Origin: Sphingopyxis microcysteis
Lineage (GTDB): Bacteria; Pseudomonadota; Alphaproteobacteria; Sphingomonadales; Sphingomonadaceae
Reading direction: 5' to 3'
NCBI RefSeq assembly: GCF_012274265.1
Contig: NZ_JAANYY010000002.1
Span: 1,364,001-1,428,000 of the forward strand
DNA: 64,000 nt
The notes under the pieces were generated by a model, which was given only the letters and a program-made list of their open reading frames with translations, searched no databases and had not been told where the DNA came from. Below, one piece after another: positions 51,636-61,367 of the stretch (positions are counted from its first letter, which is position 1; every line of letters starts with the position of its first letter). The translations under genes and the position numbers were made by a program.

Positions 51636-52988
51636 TTATGCCTTGTCGACCGCTGGCTTGTTGGCGCCGTCCTCTATGTCATCACGAAGATCGAGCCCGC
51701 GGGTTCCATGGTGCGGCGTATGCGCCGGCGCATGCGGTCGTTCCATGTCGGCGGGTTCGGGCACTTCCAGCATCCCTTCCCACTTGGTGATGACGCTGGT
51801 CGCCACCGCATTGCCGACGACATTGGTCGCGGTGCGGCCCATGTCGAGGAACTGGTCGATCGCCAGGATGATCGCCACGCCTTCGACGGGCAAGCCGAAC
51901 TGCGCCAACGTCCCCGTGATCACGACCAGGCTGGCGCGCGGCACCGCGGCGATGCCCTTTGAACTGATCATCAGCGTCAGCAGGATCAGGACCTGGGTCG
52001 TGATCGACAGGTCGATGCCATAGGCCTGCGCGATAAAGATCGTCGCAAAGCTCATGTACATCATCGAACCATCGAGGTTGAAGCTGTACCCCAGCGGCAG
52101 CATGAAGCCCGAGATGCGGCGCGGCACGCCGAAGCGGTCGAGCTGTTCGAACATCTTGGGCAGCGCGGCTTCCGACGAGGCGGTCGAAAAGGCGATGAGC
52201 AACGGTTCGCGAATATAGCGAATGAGCATCCAGATGCGCTGACGCAGGAAGGCCCAGCCCAATGCGAGCAGAATGATCCAGAGCAGCACCAGCGAGATGT
52301 AGAATTCGATGAGCAGCTCGAAATAGGTCGCGAGGATGCCAAGGCCGCTTTTTGCAACGACATTGGCAATCGCCCCGAACACCGCAAACGGCGCAAAGCG
52401 CATCACATAGCCGGTGATCTGGAGCATCATTTCGGCGAGTGCGTCGGCGCCGCGCACGAGCGCCGACCCCTTTTCGCCGATCGCCGACAAGGCAACGCCG
52501 GCAAAGATCGAAAAGACCAGGATTTGCAGGATATTGTTGGTCGCCAGCGCTTCCAGCGCATTTTTGGGAAAGATCGACAGGGTGAATTCCCACGCGTCGA
52601 GTTTCTTCACCTCGCCCACCATTTTGGCGGCCTCGGCCGCGTCGGGGATCGGCGCGCCGATGCCCGGCTGGAACAGATTGACCATCAACAGGCCGAGCGC
52701 GATCGAGATGAAGCTGGCGGTGATGAACCAGATGATCGCGCGCGTTCCGATGCGGCCGAGCGCGGTGCTGTCGCCCATGTTCGCGATGCCGACGACGATC
52801 GTCGACAGCACCAGCGGCGCAACGAGCAGCTTGATGAGGTTGAGGAAGATGTCGGATAACAGCTTGAACGTCTTGGTCAGATATTCGAACCACGGATGGT
52901 CCGCGGGCAGGCCGACGTGAACCGCATATCCCGCGATCACGCCGAGCGCCATGCCCGCCAATATATACCAAGTCAGCTTGCGGTCCAT
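51636..52988 (-). CDS. Dicarboxylate/amino acid:cation symporter (paralogue 2)
   Basis: A 450-residue DAACS transporter related to, but clearly different from, the neighbouring one. Signatures are FSTASSEAALPKMFEQ, LGYSFNLDGSMMYMSFA and AIDQFLDMGRTATNVVGNA. The C-terminus has a His-rich tail (PHAPAHTPHHGTRG). The change from ATANQNG to YSFNLDG suggests a different substrate preference, with DctA-like character. It is probably co-transcribed with paralogue 1. Confidence 0.92.
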   Translation of the reverse strand: MDRKLTWYILAGMALGVIAGYAVHVGLPADHPWFEYLTKTFKLLSDIFLNLIKLLVAPLVLSTIVVGIANMGDSTALGRIGTRAIIWFITASFISIALGLLMVNLFQPGIGAPIPDAAEAAKMVGEVKKLDAWEFTLSIFPKNALEALATNNILQILVFSIFAGVALSAIGEKGSALVRGADALAEMMLQITGYVMRFAPFAVFGAIANVVAKSGLGILATYFELLIEFYISLVLLWIILLALGWAFLRQRIWMLIRYIREPLLIAFSTASSEAALPKMFEQLDRFGVPRRISGFMLPLGYSFNLDGSMMYMSFATIFIAQAYGIDLSITTQVLILLTLMISSKGIAAVPRASLVVITGTLAQFGLPVEGVAIILAIDQFLDMGRTATNVVGNAVATSVITKWEGMLEVPEPADMERPHAPAHTPHHGTRGLDLRDDIEDGANKPAVDKA

Positions 52989-53086
52989 GCGGCCGTCCCC
53001 CTTGAATTTCTTAATGAGTGGCGCGCTTTTGCGGACCCGTTCTGCGCACCCTTTGAGCCGCCACAGCGCGCAGCGTCAAGGGCGCG

Positions 53087-54868
53087 TCATGTCATGAAAA
53101 AGACGATCGCGAAACAGGTCGAAACGCCGGTGATGATATTGAGCGGTACGCCGATCTTGACGAAATCGACAAAGCGATAATCGCCCGCGGCATAGACGAT
53201 CGTGTTGGTCTGATAGCCGATCGGGGTCGCGAAACAGGCCGACGCGCCGATCATCAGCGCGATGACCAGCGGGCGCGGATCGACCCCGAGTTCGGCCGCG
53301 ATCGCCAGCGTGACCGGCGTCATCAGCGCCGCAACGGCATTGTTGCTCAGCAGTTCGGAGAGGATCAACGCAAAGAAATAGATGCCAAAGACGAGCACCC
53401 ACGGCGGCGCATCGGCGAGCGACGGCTTGACCCAGCCGACCATCATTGCGACCGCGCCGCTGTTTTCCAGCGCAAGCCCGACGGCCAGCATCGCAAAGAT
53501 CAGGATTAACACGTCGCCGTCGATCGTCCCCCATGCCTCTTCGCTGTCGATGCAACGCGTGATCAGGATCACGCCGATCGCGATGATCGCCGCGACTCCG
53601 ATCGTCAGCACATTCAATGCCGCGAGCGTGACGACCCCCAGCATGCAGAGGATCGCAATCCACGCCTTGCCGCGCCGAAACGCCCGCACTTTCGCAAGGT
53701 CAGCGCCGATCAGGTGCGGATTGTCGCGCAGCGCCTCGACCTCGCGCGCGCCGCCCGCGACCAGCAGGCGATCGGCGGGGCGGATGCGGACGCTGGCAAG
53801 ATCAGGGCCGGGCTGGTGCGCCGGGCGGTCGAGGCCGATGATACGCGCGCGAATCTTTTGCAGAAAGGGAATGTCGATCAGCCGCTGCCCGATCGCCGGA
53901 TGGTTCGATGCGACCATCGTTTCGACGACCATGTCGCCCTCCGCCGGATCGCCGCTGCCGATCCCCAGCTGGAATCGCCCTTGCTCGCGCCAGGTCATCA
54001 GCGTCGCGCCATCGACGCGAACGATCAGGCGATCACCCGCGGCCAGAATCCAGTTTTCCAAATCGCCGCCGTGCACGACCGCCGACGCACGGCGAATCCC
54101 GACGATCCGGCCCGAACGGGGCAGGTCGCGGAACGCCTCGATCGTCATTCCGACCAGATCGTCATCGTCTTTCAGCACCAGTTCGGTCAGATATTGGTGC
54201 GCGTCATGCGTCCCCGCCGGACCGCGGACCGGCTTGTCCGACGGCAGCAGCCACCACATCAGCGCCAGACCGATCATCCCCGACGCCGCGGTGACGAGGC
54301 CGATAGGGGTGATCTCGAAAATGCCGAAGCGCTCCATCCCTGCGTCGCGCACGATGCCGTCGACGACCAGATTGGTCGAGGTGCCGATCAACGTCAGCGT
54401 ACCGCCCAGCACCGCCGCGATCGACAGCGGCATCAACAGCTTCTTCGCGCTTACCCCGGTGACTTCGGCGAGCTTCATCATGATCGGCAGCAGCACGACG
54501 ACGACCGGCGTATTGTTGAGAAACGCCGACGCGAGCAGCGCGCCCACCAGCACTTCGACGATCGCGAGCCGCGGGTTCTTTTCCGCCCGCTTCATGATAG
54601 CGTCGGCGACGCGCTGGATGACCCCGGTGCGGATCAGCGCCCCCGACAGCACGAACATCGCGCCGATGACGATCGGCGCCGAGTTCGAAAACACCGAATA
54701 CATCGCATCGGAATCGAGAATGCCCAGCGCCAGATAGATGCAGGCGCCGACGACCGCGATGACCGTGGCGGGCAGCCGTTCCAGCATGAAGCCGACAAAA
54801 ATACCGGCCAGAATGACCAGCGATATGACCGCCTGATGCGCTTCGATAAAAGCCCGGATCGCTTCCAT
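53087..54868 (-). CDS. SLC13-family permease with TrkA-C domains
   Basis: A 593-residue ion transporter of the DASS/SLC13 (citM-ArsB) superfamily with about 12 membrane helices. SAFLNNTPVVVVLLP and TLIGTSTNLVVDG in the first half, and LLSNNAVAALMTPVT with TPIGYQTNT in the second, are the paired transport signatures. Between them (~residues 215-395) are two TrkA-C (RCK_C) regulatory domains. Substrates may be sulfate or dicarboxylates. It is on the same strand as the two DAACS genes, 98 bases upstream. Confidence 0.9.
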   Translation of the reverse strand: MEAIRAFIEAHQAVISLVILAGIFVGFMLERLPATVIAVVGACIYLALGILDSDAMYSVFSNSAPIVIGAMFVLSGALIRTGVIQRVADAIMKRAEKNPRLAIVEVLVGALLASAFLNNTPVVVVLLPIMMKLAEVTGVSAKKLLMPLSIAAVLGGTLTLIGTSTNLVVDGIVRDAGMERFGIFEITPIGLVTAASGMIGLALMWWLLPSDKPVRGPAGTHDAHQYLTELVLKDDDDLVGMTIEAFRDLPRSGRIVGIRRASAVVHGGDLENWILAAGDRLIVRVDGATLMTWREQGRFQLGIGSGDPAEGDMVVETMVASNHPAIGQRLIDIPFLQKIRARIIGLDRPAHQPGPDLASVRIRPADRLLVAGGAREVEALRDNPHLIGADLAKVRAFRRGKAWIAILCMLGVVTLAALNVLTIGVAAIIAIGVILITRCIDSEEAWGTIDGDVLILIFAMLAVGLALENSGAVAMMVGWVKPSLADAPPWVLVFGIYFFALILSELLSNNAVAALMTPVTLAIAAELGVDPRPLVIALMIGASACFATPIGYQTNTIVYAAGDYRFVDFVKIGVPLNIITGVSTCFAIVFFMT

Positions 54869-54878
54869 TACCGTTGCG

Positions 54879-55955
54879 TCAACCGCATTGCGCGCGGTGG
54901 AGCAATTTGTGATCGGCCAGCACCAGCGCCATCATCGCCTCGACCACCGGCGCGCCGCGAATGCCGACGCAGGGGTCATGGCGTCCCTTGGTGACGATGT
55001 CGGCGGCCTCGCCCGCCTTGTTGATCGTCGGCACCGGGGTCAGGATAGAACTGGTCGGCTTGAACGCCACGCGGACGACGACCGGCTGCCCGGTCGAAAT
55101 GCCCCCCGCGATGCCCCCCGCATTGTTCGACAGGAAGTCCGGGCGGTTGCTGCCGTCGGTGGCGGGGCGCATCGGATCGGCATTTTCTTCCCCGCGGAGC
55201 CGCGCCGCATGGAACCCCGCGCCGATCTCCACGCCCTTGACCGCGTTGATCCCCATCATCGCCGCGGCGAGATCGCTGTCGAGCTTCGCATAGACCGGCG
55301 CGCCCCATCCCGCGGGAACCCCGCTTGCCGCACATTCGATCACCGCACCCAGCGAGCTCCCCGCCTTGCGTGCCGCGTCCATCAACCCTTCCCAGCGCTG
55401 TGCCGCGGCTGGATCGGGACAGAAAAAGGGATTGCGATCAATCTCTTCGAGGTCAAAGTTCGCGGGATCAATCGCATCGCCGCCGATTTCGGCGACCCAG
55501 GCATGGATCTGTACCTCCGGAATCACCAGCCGCGCGACGCCGCCCGCCGCAACCCGCGCCGCGGTCTCGCGCGCGCTCGACCGGCCGCCGCCGCGATAAT
55601 CGCGGATGCCATATTTGGCGTCATAGGCATAATCGGCATGGCCGGGGCGATAGGCCTGCGCGATCTCGCCATAATCCTTCGACCTTTGGTCGACATTCTC
55701 GATCATCAGGCTGATCGGCGTGCCCGTGGTTTTGCCCTCGAACACCCCCGAAAGGATTCGCACCTGATCGGGCTCCTGCCGCTGCGTCGTGTGGCGCGAC
55801 TGGCCCGGACGACGCTTGTCCAGGAACGGCTGGATGTCGGCTTCGGACAGCGACAGCCGTGGCGGGCAGCCGTCGACGACCGCGCCGAGCGCGGGGCCAT
55901 GGCTCTCCCCCCAAGTGGTGAAGCGAAGAACGCGTCCGAAGCTGTTGAAACTCAT
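54879..55955 (-). CDS. aroC: Chorismate synthase
   Basis: A 358-residue FMN-dependent enzyme at the end of the shikimate pathway. Signatures are [34 protein letters not shown] and [15 protein letters not shown]. The start ATG 55955 gives the standard N-terminus; an extended frame upstream is not used. It lies 4 bases after the upstream acetyltransferase gene and 10 bases before the SLC13 gene, so it is probably part of a minus-strand operon. Confidence 0.96.
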   Translation of the reverse strand: MSFNSFGRVLRFTTWGESHGPALGAVVDGCPPRLSLSEADIQPFLDKRRPGQSRHTTQRQEPDQVRILSGVFEGKTTGTPISLMIENVDQRSKDYGEIAQAYRPGHADYAYDAKYGIRDYRGGGRSSARETAARVAAGGVARLVIPEVQIHAWVAEIGGDAIDPANFDLEEIDRNPFFCPDPAAAQRWEGLMDAARKAGSSLGAVIECAASGVPAGWGAPVYAKLDSDLAAAMMGINAVKGVEIGAGFHAARLRGEENADPMRPATDGSNRPDFLSNNAGGIAGGISTGQPVVVRVAFKPTSSILTPVPTINKAGEAADIVTKGRHDPCVGIRGAPVVEAMMALVLADHKLLHRAQCG

Positions 55956-55959
55956 GCCT

Positions 55960-56481
55960 CTATCCCATCCGGCCGAATGCGGGCGCATAGTCCGCCCGAC
56001 CGCCTAGCGGCCAAGGCGCCGCCGAGTCCAGCATCATCGCCATGAAATGCGGCCCGGCAAAGGGCGACTTAAAGCGCGCCGCAAGGTCGGGCGAATAGCC
56101 GAAGCGCGGATAATAGCCTTCGTGCCCCAGCACGAAGCTGATCGCACAGCCCTGCGCGCCGAGCAATTTGATCCCGGCGCGGATCAGCGCCCCGCCGATG
56201 CCCTGCCCTTGGCAGTCGGGCGCGACCGACACCGGCGCGAGCCCGGCGCCCGCCATCGCGGTGCCGTCGGCCTCGACATCCATGCGGCTGAACAGCAGGT
56301 GCCCGACGATTTCGTCGCCCTGCTCGGCGACGAGCGACACCATGGCGTCACCGTCGGCGTCGATCATCCGCACCAGCTCTGCCTCGCCCTGATGGCCGAA
56401 TTCGGTCCCGGCAAAGGCGGCGCGGATAACGGCATCGATGGCGTCGTTGTCTTTGTGCGTCGAGGTTCGAATTGATAGCAT
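55960..56481 (-). CDS. GNAT acetyltransferase (YhbS-like)
   Basis: A 173-residue N-acetyltransferase. The acetyl-CoA loop is [13 protein letters not shown] (~residues 96-108), and the YhbS-type ending [15 protein letters not shown] follows. The acceptor is unknown. It precedes aroC by 4 bases. A palindromic repeat separates it from fabI. Confidence 0.86.
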   Translation of the reverse strand: MLSIRTSTHKDNDAIDAVIRAAFAGTEFGHQGEAELVRMIDADGDAMVSLVAEQGDEIVGHLLFSRMDVEADGTAMAGAGLAPVSVAPDCQGQGIGGALIRAGIKLLGAQGCAISFVLGHEGYYPRFGYSPDLAARFKSPFAGPHFMAMMLDSAAPWPLGGRADYAPAFGRMG

Positions 56482-56499
56482 GAGTTAAAAAGCCGCGTG

Positions 56500-56576
56500 C
56501 CCCCGCGAAGGCGGGGGCCCATCTCCCGCCGGTGCAAGTTTGAACCCGTCGGTGATGGATCCCCGCCTTCGCGGGG
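56500..56576. repeat. Family F repeat between fabI and a GNAT gene
   Basis: CCCCCGCGAAGGCGGGGG (56500-56517) and CCCCGCCTTCGCGGGG (56561-56576) are related to the arms of the 40442 element. The 43-base spacer is unrelated. It follows fabI on the same strand. Confidence 0.8.
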
Positions 56577-56605
56577 AAACGAAGATGCTTTCGTAACCGC
56601 GCCCG

Positions 56606-57433
56606 CTACACAAGCGCGATGTCCGGCGCGTCTTCCTGTTTCATGCCAACGGTGTGGTACCCCGCATCGACATGATGCGTTTCGCCGGTGACCCCCGACG
56701 ACAGGTCGCTGAGCAGGTAGAGCGCCGAGCCGCCGACATCGTCGATCGTCACGTTACGGCGCAGCGGCGCATTATGCTCGTTCCACTTCAGGATCAGGCG
56801 GAAATCGCCGATACCCGACGCGGCGAGCGTCTTGATCGGTCCCGCCGAGATCGCGTTCACGCGCACGCCCTGCGGGCCATAATCATTGGCGAGATATTTG
56901 ACGCTGGTTTCCAGCGCCGATTTCGCAACGCCCATGACGTTGTAGTGCGGGATCACCTTTTCGGCGCCATAATAGCTCAAGGTCAGCAGCGAGCCGCCGC
57001 CCTTGCCCGTCTCGGGGTCGAACGGCGTCATCATCGCCGCGGCGCGCTTCGCCACCGCGGTAAAGCTGTACACGCTGATGTTCATCGTCATCAGGAAATC
57101 GTCGAGCGTCACATCGGCATAAGCCCCACGCAGCGCTTCCTTGTTGGTATAGCCGATCGCGTGGACGACGAAGTCGATCGTCGGCCAGCGCGCCGACAGC
57201 GCACCAAAGGCGGCGTCGAGATTGTCCATGTCTGACACGTCGCAATCGATCAGGAAATCGCAGCCGAGCTCGTCGGCGAGCGGCTTCACCCGCTTCAGCA
57301 TCACATCGCCCTGGTACGAGATCGCCAGCTCGGCGCCCTGCGCGTGCAGCGCCTTGGCAATGCCCCAGGCGAGCGACTTGTCGTTCGCAAGCCCCATGAT
57401 CAACCCGCGCTTGCCCGTCATCAGACCCGTCAT
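56606..57433 (-). CDS. fabI: Enoyl-ACP reductase (NADH)
   Basis: A 275-residue enzyme that reduces the trans-2 double bond in the last step of each fatty acid elongation cycle. FabI-type features are GLANDKSLAWGIAKAL (nucleotide loop), the catalytic tyrosine and lysine in YYGAEKVIPHYNVMGVAKSALE, and the AISAGPIKTLAASGI loop. It is the triclosan-target type. Its start overlaps the YihY stop (ATGA). Confidence 0.95.
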   Translation of the reverse strand: MTGLMTGKRGLIMGLANDKSLAWGIAKALHAQGAELAISYQGDVMLKRVKPLADELGCDFLIDCDVSDMDNLDAAFGALSARWPTIDFVVHAIGYTNKEALRGAYADVTLDDFLMTMNISVYSFTAVAKRAAAMMTPFDPETGKGGGSLLTLSYYGAEKVIPHYNVMGVAKSALETSVKYLANDYGPQGVRVNAISAGPIKTLAASGIGDFRLILKWNEHNAPLRRNVTIDDVGGSALYLLSDLSSGVTGETHHVDAGYHTVGMKQEDAPDIALV

Positions 57434-58506
57434 TTTGTGTCTCCGGCCTTTTCAATAATCACATCGTCGACGCGCCCAATAGCGTCATGGCCCAAATCCT
57501 CAACCTCGACGAGCGCGGCGTTGAGTTCGGCGCCCATCACCATACCCAATCCGACGAGATAGAAAAAGAACAGTGCGACCATCACCCCCGCAAGGCTGCC
57601 ATAGGTCGCGTCATAGCTGAGCAGGCTGGCGAGCAGGGGCGGCAGCGCGAGCGTCACGCCGATCCACCACAGCGTCGTGAACAGCGCCCCCGGCCATTTC
57701 GGAAACTGCCGCGTGCGGTATTTCGATGGCGTCAGGCTGTAGAACAGCATGTAGATCGCAAGGAACAGGCCAAGCCCGGACACCGTGCGCGAGATCGCGA
57801 CGACGCCGACCGACTGATATTGCTCGGGCAGCACGCGGGTGACGAATTGTTCGACCCCGACGATCAGCACCTGCATGCTGAACGACAGCAGCATCAGCAC
57901 CACGGCGCCGGTGATGATGCCGATCGACAGCAGGCGATAATGGAAAAAGCCCTTGCTGAAATGCGTGCCATAGGCGCGGCGCAATATGTCGCGCACCGTT
58001 TCGATCAGGCTGCCCACGGTCCACAGCGCAACGAGCGCGCCGAGCCACAGGAAAATGCCGGTGCGTGCGCTCATCACTTCGCGGATCGGCCCCGCCAGCG
58101 CCTTGGCGACCGATGGCGGCATCGTCGAGAATACCGCCTCGATCGCCGCTTCGCCCCCGACGCTGCCACCGATCAGCGAAAAGGCGGCGGCGAGCAGGAT
58201 GAAGAAGGGAAAGAGCGCGATCAGCGCCAGATAGGCAAGGTTGCCGGCGTGGATGAAGCCGTCGGTATAGGTGCCGACGACGACGCGGCGGACGATATGA
58301 AACACCCGCGTCCCCGGCCCCAGCCGTTCGCGGCCGCGATCGATGATCCCTTGGGCGCGCGCGCGCAGCTTGATCCGCTTCTCACGCTCGGCGCGCGCTT
58401 CGGGCGAATGCGGCGAATGACCTTCGGCCAGAAATTCCTTGCCGACCTCTTCGGCGACCTGTTTGGCGAGGGCATCCGCCGCCTTCTGGTCGGTCGCCTC
58501 AGTCAC
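57430..58506 (-). CDS. YihY/BrkB-family membrane protein
   Basis: A 358-residue protein with about six membrane helices, flanked by charged N- (EATDQKAADALAKQVAEEVG) and C-terminal regions. The family pattern includes the GNLAYLALIALFPFFILLAA helix, the IGTYGSL-like loop near SYDATYGSLAGVMVALFFFY, and the NAAL end. It was once called ribonuclease BN in error; its real function is unclear. GTG 58506 lies 3 bases after the dnaJ-like stop. Confidence 0.87.
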   Translation of the reverse strand: MTEATDQKAADALAKQVAEEVGKEFLAEGHSPHSPEARAEREKRIKLRARAQGIIDRGRERLGPGTRVFHIVRRVVVGTYTDGFIHAGNLAYLALIALFPFFILLAAAFSLIGGSVGGEAAIEAVFSTMPPSVAKALAGPIREVMSARTGIFLWLGALVALWTVGSLIETVRDILRRAYGTHFSKGFFHYRLLSIGIITGAVVLMLLSFSMQVLIVGVEQFVTRVLPEQYQSVGVVAISRTVSGLGLFLAIYMLFYSLTPSKYRTRQFPKWPGALFTTLWWIGVTLALPPLLASLLSYDATYGSLAGVMVALFFFYLVGLGMVMGAELNAALVEVEDLGHDAIGRVDDVIIEKAGDTK

Positions 58507-58509
58507 GCA

Positions 58510-59442
58510 TCACACACCCAGATCGGCCCGCACGGCGCGCGGATCGGTCCAGTCGCCGAGCAAGGCCGACAGCTCGGCGGGATCGGCGGGCAGATCGACC
58601 ATCAGGCGAACGAGCTGATCGCCGCGGCCACCGCCCTTCTGGCTGAACCCCTTGCCCTTCAGTCGCATGACCTTGCCCGACGTCGACCCCGCCGGGATCG
58701 ACAGCATGACCGGGCCGTCGACCGTCGGCACCTTGACCTTGGCGCCCTTCACCGCCTCGTCCAGCGTCACCGGGAGGTCGAGCCGGATATTGGCGCCCTC
58801 GCGCACGAAGAACGGATGATCCTTCACCGTGATCGTCACAATCCCGTCACCAGTGCCACCCGGCCCCGCCTGCCCCTTGCCGGCCAGACGCATCTGGGTG
58901 CCGGTCTCGACCCCGGCGGGCAGTTTCAGGTCGATCGTACCGCCGTCGGCCAGCGTGATGCGCTGCGGCGCCTGCGTCGCGGCGTCCACGAACGACACCG
59001 ACAGGCGATAGGCGACATTGGCGCCCTTTTGCGGCGGCGCGCTGCGCCCGCCAAAGCCGCCGAAGCCGCCGCCCGCCGCGCCGCCGCCGCGCCCGAACAG
59101 GCCTTCGAATATGTCGCCAAAATCGGCGCCCTCATTGCCGAAGCCGCCGAATCCGCCCTGCCCGCCGCGCGGGTCGCCGCGGAAACCGCCGCCGCCACCA
59201 TAGCCAAACGGCATCGCGGGATTGCCGTCGCCATCGATCTCGCCGCGGTCGAACTGCGCGCGCTTGGTCTTGTCGGACAATATGTCATATGCCCGCGTGA
59301 CCTCGGAAAATCGCTCCGACGCCTTCGGATTGTCCTTGTTCTTGTCGGGGTGCAATTCCTTGGCGAGCTTGCGATAGGCCGATTTGACCTCAGCTTCGCT
59401 CGCGCCCTTTGCGACGCCCAGGGTGGAATAGGGATCTGCCAT
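58510..59442 (-). CDS. DnaJ-type co-chaperone (CbpA-like)
   Basis: A 310-residue J-domain protein. Residues ~3-67 are the J-domain with the HPD motif ([13 protein letters not shown]). A Gly/Phe-rich region follows ([14 protein letters not shown], ~residues 80-140), and the C-terminal substrate-binding domains end the protein. The zinc-finger CxxCxGxG repeats of DnaJ are absent, as in CbpA. It works with DnaK. ATG 59442 starts at MADPYSTLG. It is divergent from pdxH. Confidence 0.92.
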   Translation of the reverse strand: MADPYSTLGVAKGASEAEVKSAYRKLAKELHPDKNKDNPKASERFSEVTRAYDILSDKTKRAQFDRGEIDGDGNPAMPFGYGGGGGFRGDPRGGQGGFGGFGNEGADFGDIFEGLFGRGGGAAGGGFGGFGGRSAPPQKGANVAYRLSVSFVDAATQAPQRITLADGGTIDLKLPAGVETGTQMRLAGKGQAGPGGTGDGIVTITVKDHPFFVREGANIRLDLPVTLDEAVKGAKVKVPTVDGPVMLSIPAGSTSGKVMRLKGKGFSQKGGGRGDQLVRLMVDLPADPAELSALLGDWTDPRAVRADLGV

Positions 59443-59555
59443 ATTGTTCCTGTAGCCCGATAAGTGATTGGCCGGGAAGGCCCGATTGCGCGTCGATGTG
59501 GGAATGTGTCGCAAAGCGGTCAAGTTCCGGCTTTCGCGATATCGCGCACCGCCTT

Positions 59556-60146
59556 ATGACAGCGCGCATGGCCGACGATCCCTTTGCCCTGTTCGACACA
59601 TGGTTCGCCGAAGCGCGAGCGAGCGAGCCCAATGACGCCAATGCGATGGCGCTCGCGACGACGACCGCCGACGGGCACCCGTCGCTGCGGATGGTGCTGC
59701 TCAAAGGTCATGAGCCGGATGGGTTTATCTTTTACACCAATCTCGACAGCCGCAAGGGCGGCGAATTGGCCGCCAATCCGCATGTTGCCCTGCTCTTTCA
59801 CTGGAAATCGCTGCGGCGTCAGATTCGGATCGAAGGTCCGGTGACGCCGGTCGATGACGCCACCGCCGATGCCTATTTCGCGACGCGCAGCCGCGACAGC
59901 CAGCTCGGCGCCTGGGCGAGCGACCAGTCGCGCCCGCTGGCTGATCGCGCCACGTTCGAGGCGCGCTTTGCCGATATGCAGGCGCGCTTCGAAGGACGGG
60001 ATGTACCGCGCCCGCCGCGCTGGTCGGGGTGGCGGGTGACCCCTGCCGCGATCGAATTCTGGCAGGATCGCGCGCACCGGCTGCACGAACGCACGGTATA
60101 CACCCGCACCGGCAATGACTGGTCGAGCGGGATGCTCTATCCATGA
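59556..60146 (+). CDS. pdxH: Pyridoxamine 5'-phosphate oxidase
   Basis: A 196-residue FMN enzyme that oxidises PNP and PMP to pyridoxal phosphate. Seen are [15 protein letters not shown], the FMN motif [32 protein letters not shown] and the C-terminal [21 protein letters not shown] 59556 is used here; ATG 59568 (MADDPFAL) is equally possible, as neither has a clear ribosome site. The stop overlaps the phzF-like gene (ATGA). Confidence 0.94.
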   Translation: MTARMADDPFALFDTWFAEARASEPNDANAMALATTTADGHPSLRMVLLKGHEPDGFIFYTNLDSRKGGELAANPHVALLFHWKSLRRQIRIEGPVTPVDDATADAYFATRSRDSQLGAWASDQSRPLADRATFEARFADMQARFEGRDVPRPPRWSGWRVTPAAIEFWQDRAHRLHERTVYTRTGNDWSSGMLYP

Positions 60147-60976
60147 GCGCGGCGCGCCGCCTGCCGATCAGCCAGGTCGATGCCTTTGCCAGCCGACCCT
60201 TTACCGGCAATCCTGCCGCCGTGATGCCGCTTGAGGAGTGGCTGGGCGACGGCGTGCTGCAAGCGATCGCCGCCGAAAACAATCTTGCCGAAACCGCCTT
60301 CCTCGTTCCCGACGAGAGCGGCGAGGCCGATTATGAGCTGCGCTGGTTCACCCCGACGGTCGAGGTCGCCCTGTGCGGCCATGCGACGCTGGCCAGCGGC
60401 CATGTGCTGCTGTCGGCGGCACCATGGCGGCAGGAGATGCGCTTTCGCACCCGTAAGGCGGGCATTTTGCAGGTATCTCGCGTCGCTGGCGACGGGGACG
60501 ACGACGAAGGCTATCGCATGGCGCTGCCCGCTTACCCCCCGGCGCCAAAGGCGATGCCCGACATCGTCCGCGCGCTGGGCGGCGATCCCGTCGAGACGCA
60601 GTGGCACCCCGGCGGCTATGCGATCATCGCCTATCGCGATGCGGCGAGTGTCCGTGCACTAGCCCCCGACTTCCGCGCGCTCAAGGAAGGCGTCGATGTG
60701 CTTTACATCGCGACTGCGCCCGGCGACGGTGACCCGTCGGGCGCCGACGTCGTCAGCCGCGCCTTCGCCCCCGGTGCCGGGATCGACGAAGATCCGGTCA
60801 CCGGCTCGGCGCACAGCGTCCTCACCCCCTATTGGGCAGCGCGCCTGGGCCGCGACCGTTTTGCCGCCTATCAGGCCAGCGCGCGCGGCGGCCACGTCGG
60901 CTGCCGCCTCGACGGCGACATGGTCGAACTGACCGGTCGCTGTGTCACGACGCTGGTGGGCGATTTCCTGCTGTAA
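60143..60976 (+). CDS. PhzF-family isomerase/epimerase-like protein
   Basis: A 277-residue protein of the PhzF family (diaminopimelate-epimerase fold). Motifs are [18 protein letters not shown] near residue 10, the catalytic glutamate in [25 protein letters not shown] and [16 protein letters not shown]. Members include PhzF of phenazine synthesis, but most are of unknown substrate, and no other phenazine gene is present here. It is translationally coupled to pdxH. Confidence 0.88.
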   Translation: MSAARRLPISQVDAFASRPFTGNPAAVMPLEEWLGDGVLQAIAAENNLAETAFLVPDESGEADYELRWFTPTVEVALCGHATLASGHVLLSAAPWRQEMRFRTRKAGILQVSRVAGDGDDDEGYRMALPAYPPAPKAMPDIVRALGGDPVETQWHPGGYAIIAYRDAASVRALAPDFRALKEGVDVLYIATAPGDGDPSGADVVSRAFAPGAGIDEDPVTGSAHSVLTPYWAARLGRDRFAAYQASARGGHVGCRLDGDMVELTGRCVTTLVGDFLL

Positions 60977-60997
60977 GGGAAACGGCGTGTCGGCTTG

Positions 60998-61180
60998 CGA
61001 CCGGAAGTGGACATTTCTTCTCCCCTCCCGCAGGCGGGAGGGGTCGGGGGTGGGCAGCGACGGTGAGATAGCCCACCCCGCTGCGACTAACGAACAAGTT
61101 CGTAAGTCTCGCTGCCCCTCCCGCCTGCGGGACGGGAAATCAGTTCACGATGGGAACGTCCGCTCCCCACCCCAAAAGCC
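60998..61180. repeat. Family A palindromic repeat, copy 3
   Basis: It fills the first half of a 390-base gap. The left end (CGACCGGAAGTGGACAT, TCTTCTCCCCTCCC) matches 14545, and the GAACAAGTTCGTAAGTCTCG segment matches 1360. Inner arms are CCCGCAGGCGGGAGG and CCCGCCTGCGGGACG. The remainder, 61181-61367, shows nothing recognisable. Confidence 0.75.
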
Positions 61181-61367
61181 GCCATCCGCGGCAAATAACG
61201 CTTTCCTACATTATCCGGCTGTGCCAGCCTTCTTCCCGGCTCGTTGATGCGGTGGATCAAGCGGTCGCCGCCGGGCTTGCGCAACCGGCGCCTCCCAGCG
61301 TGCAAATCGGCAGCGCATAAGGCTGAACTTTACTGAACTTTGAACGAAGGGCGCGCCCCTTCGCCGC

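Noticed and set aside
60143-60976. A phenazine biosynthesis locus
   Set aside because: Only a PhzF-family gene is present; no other phz gene is nearby, and the family is widespread outside phenazine producers.
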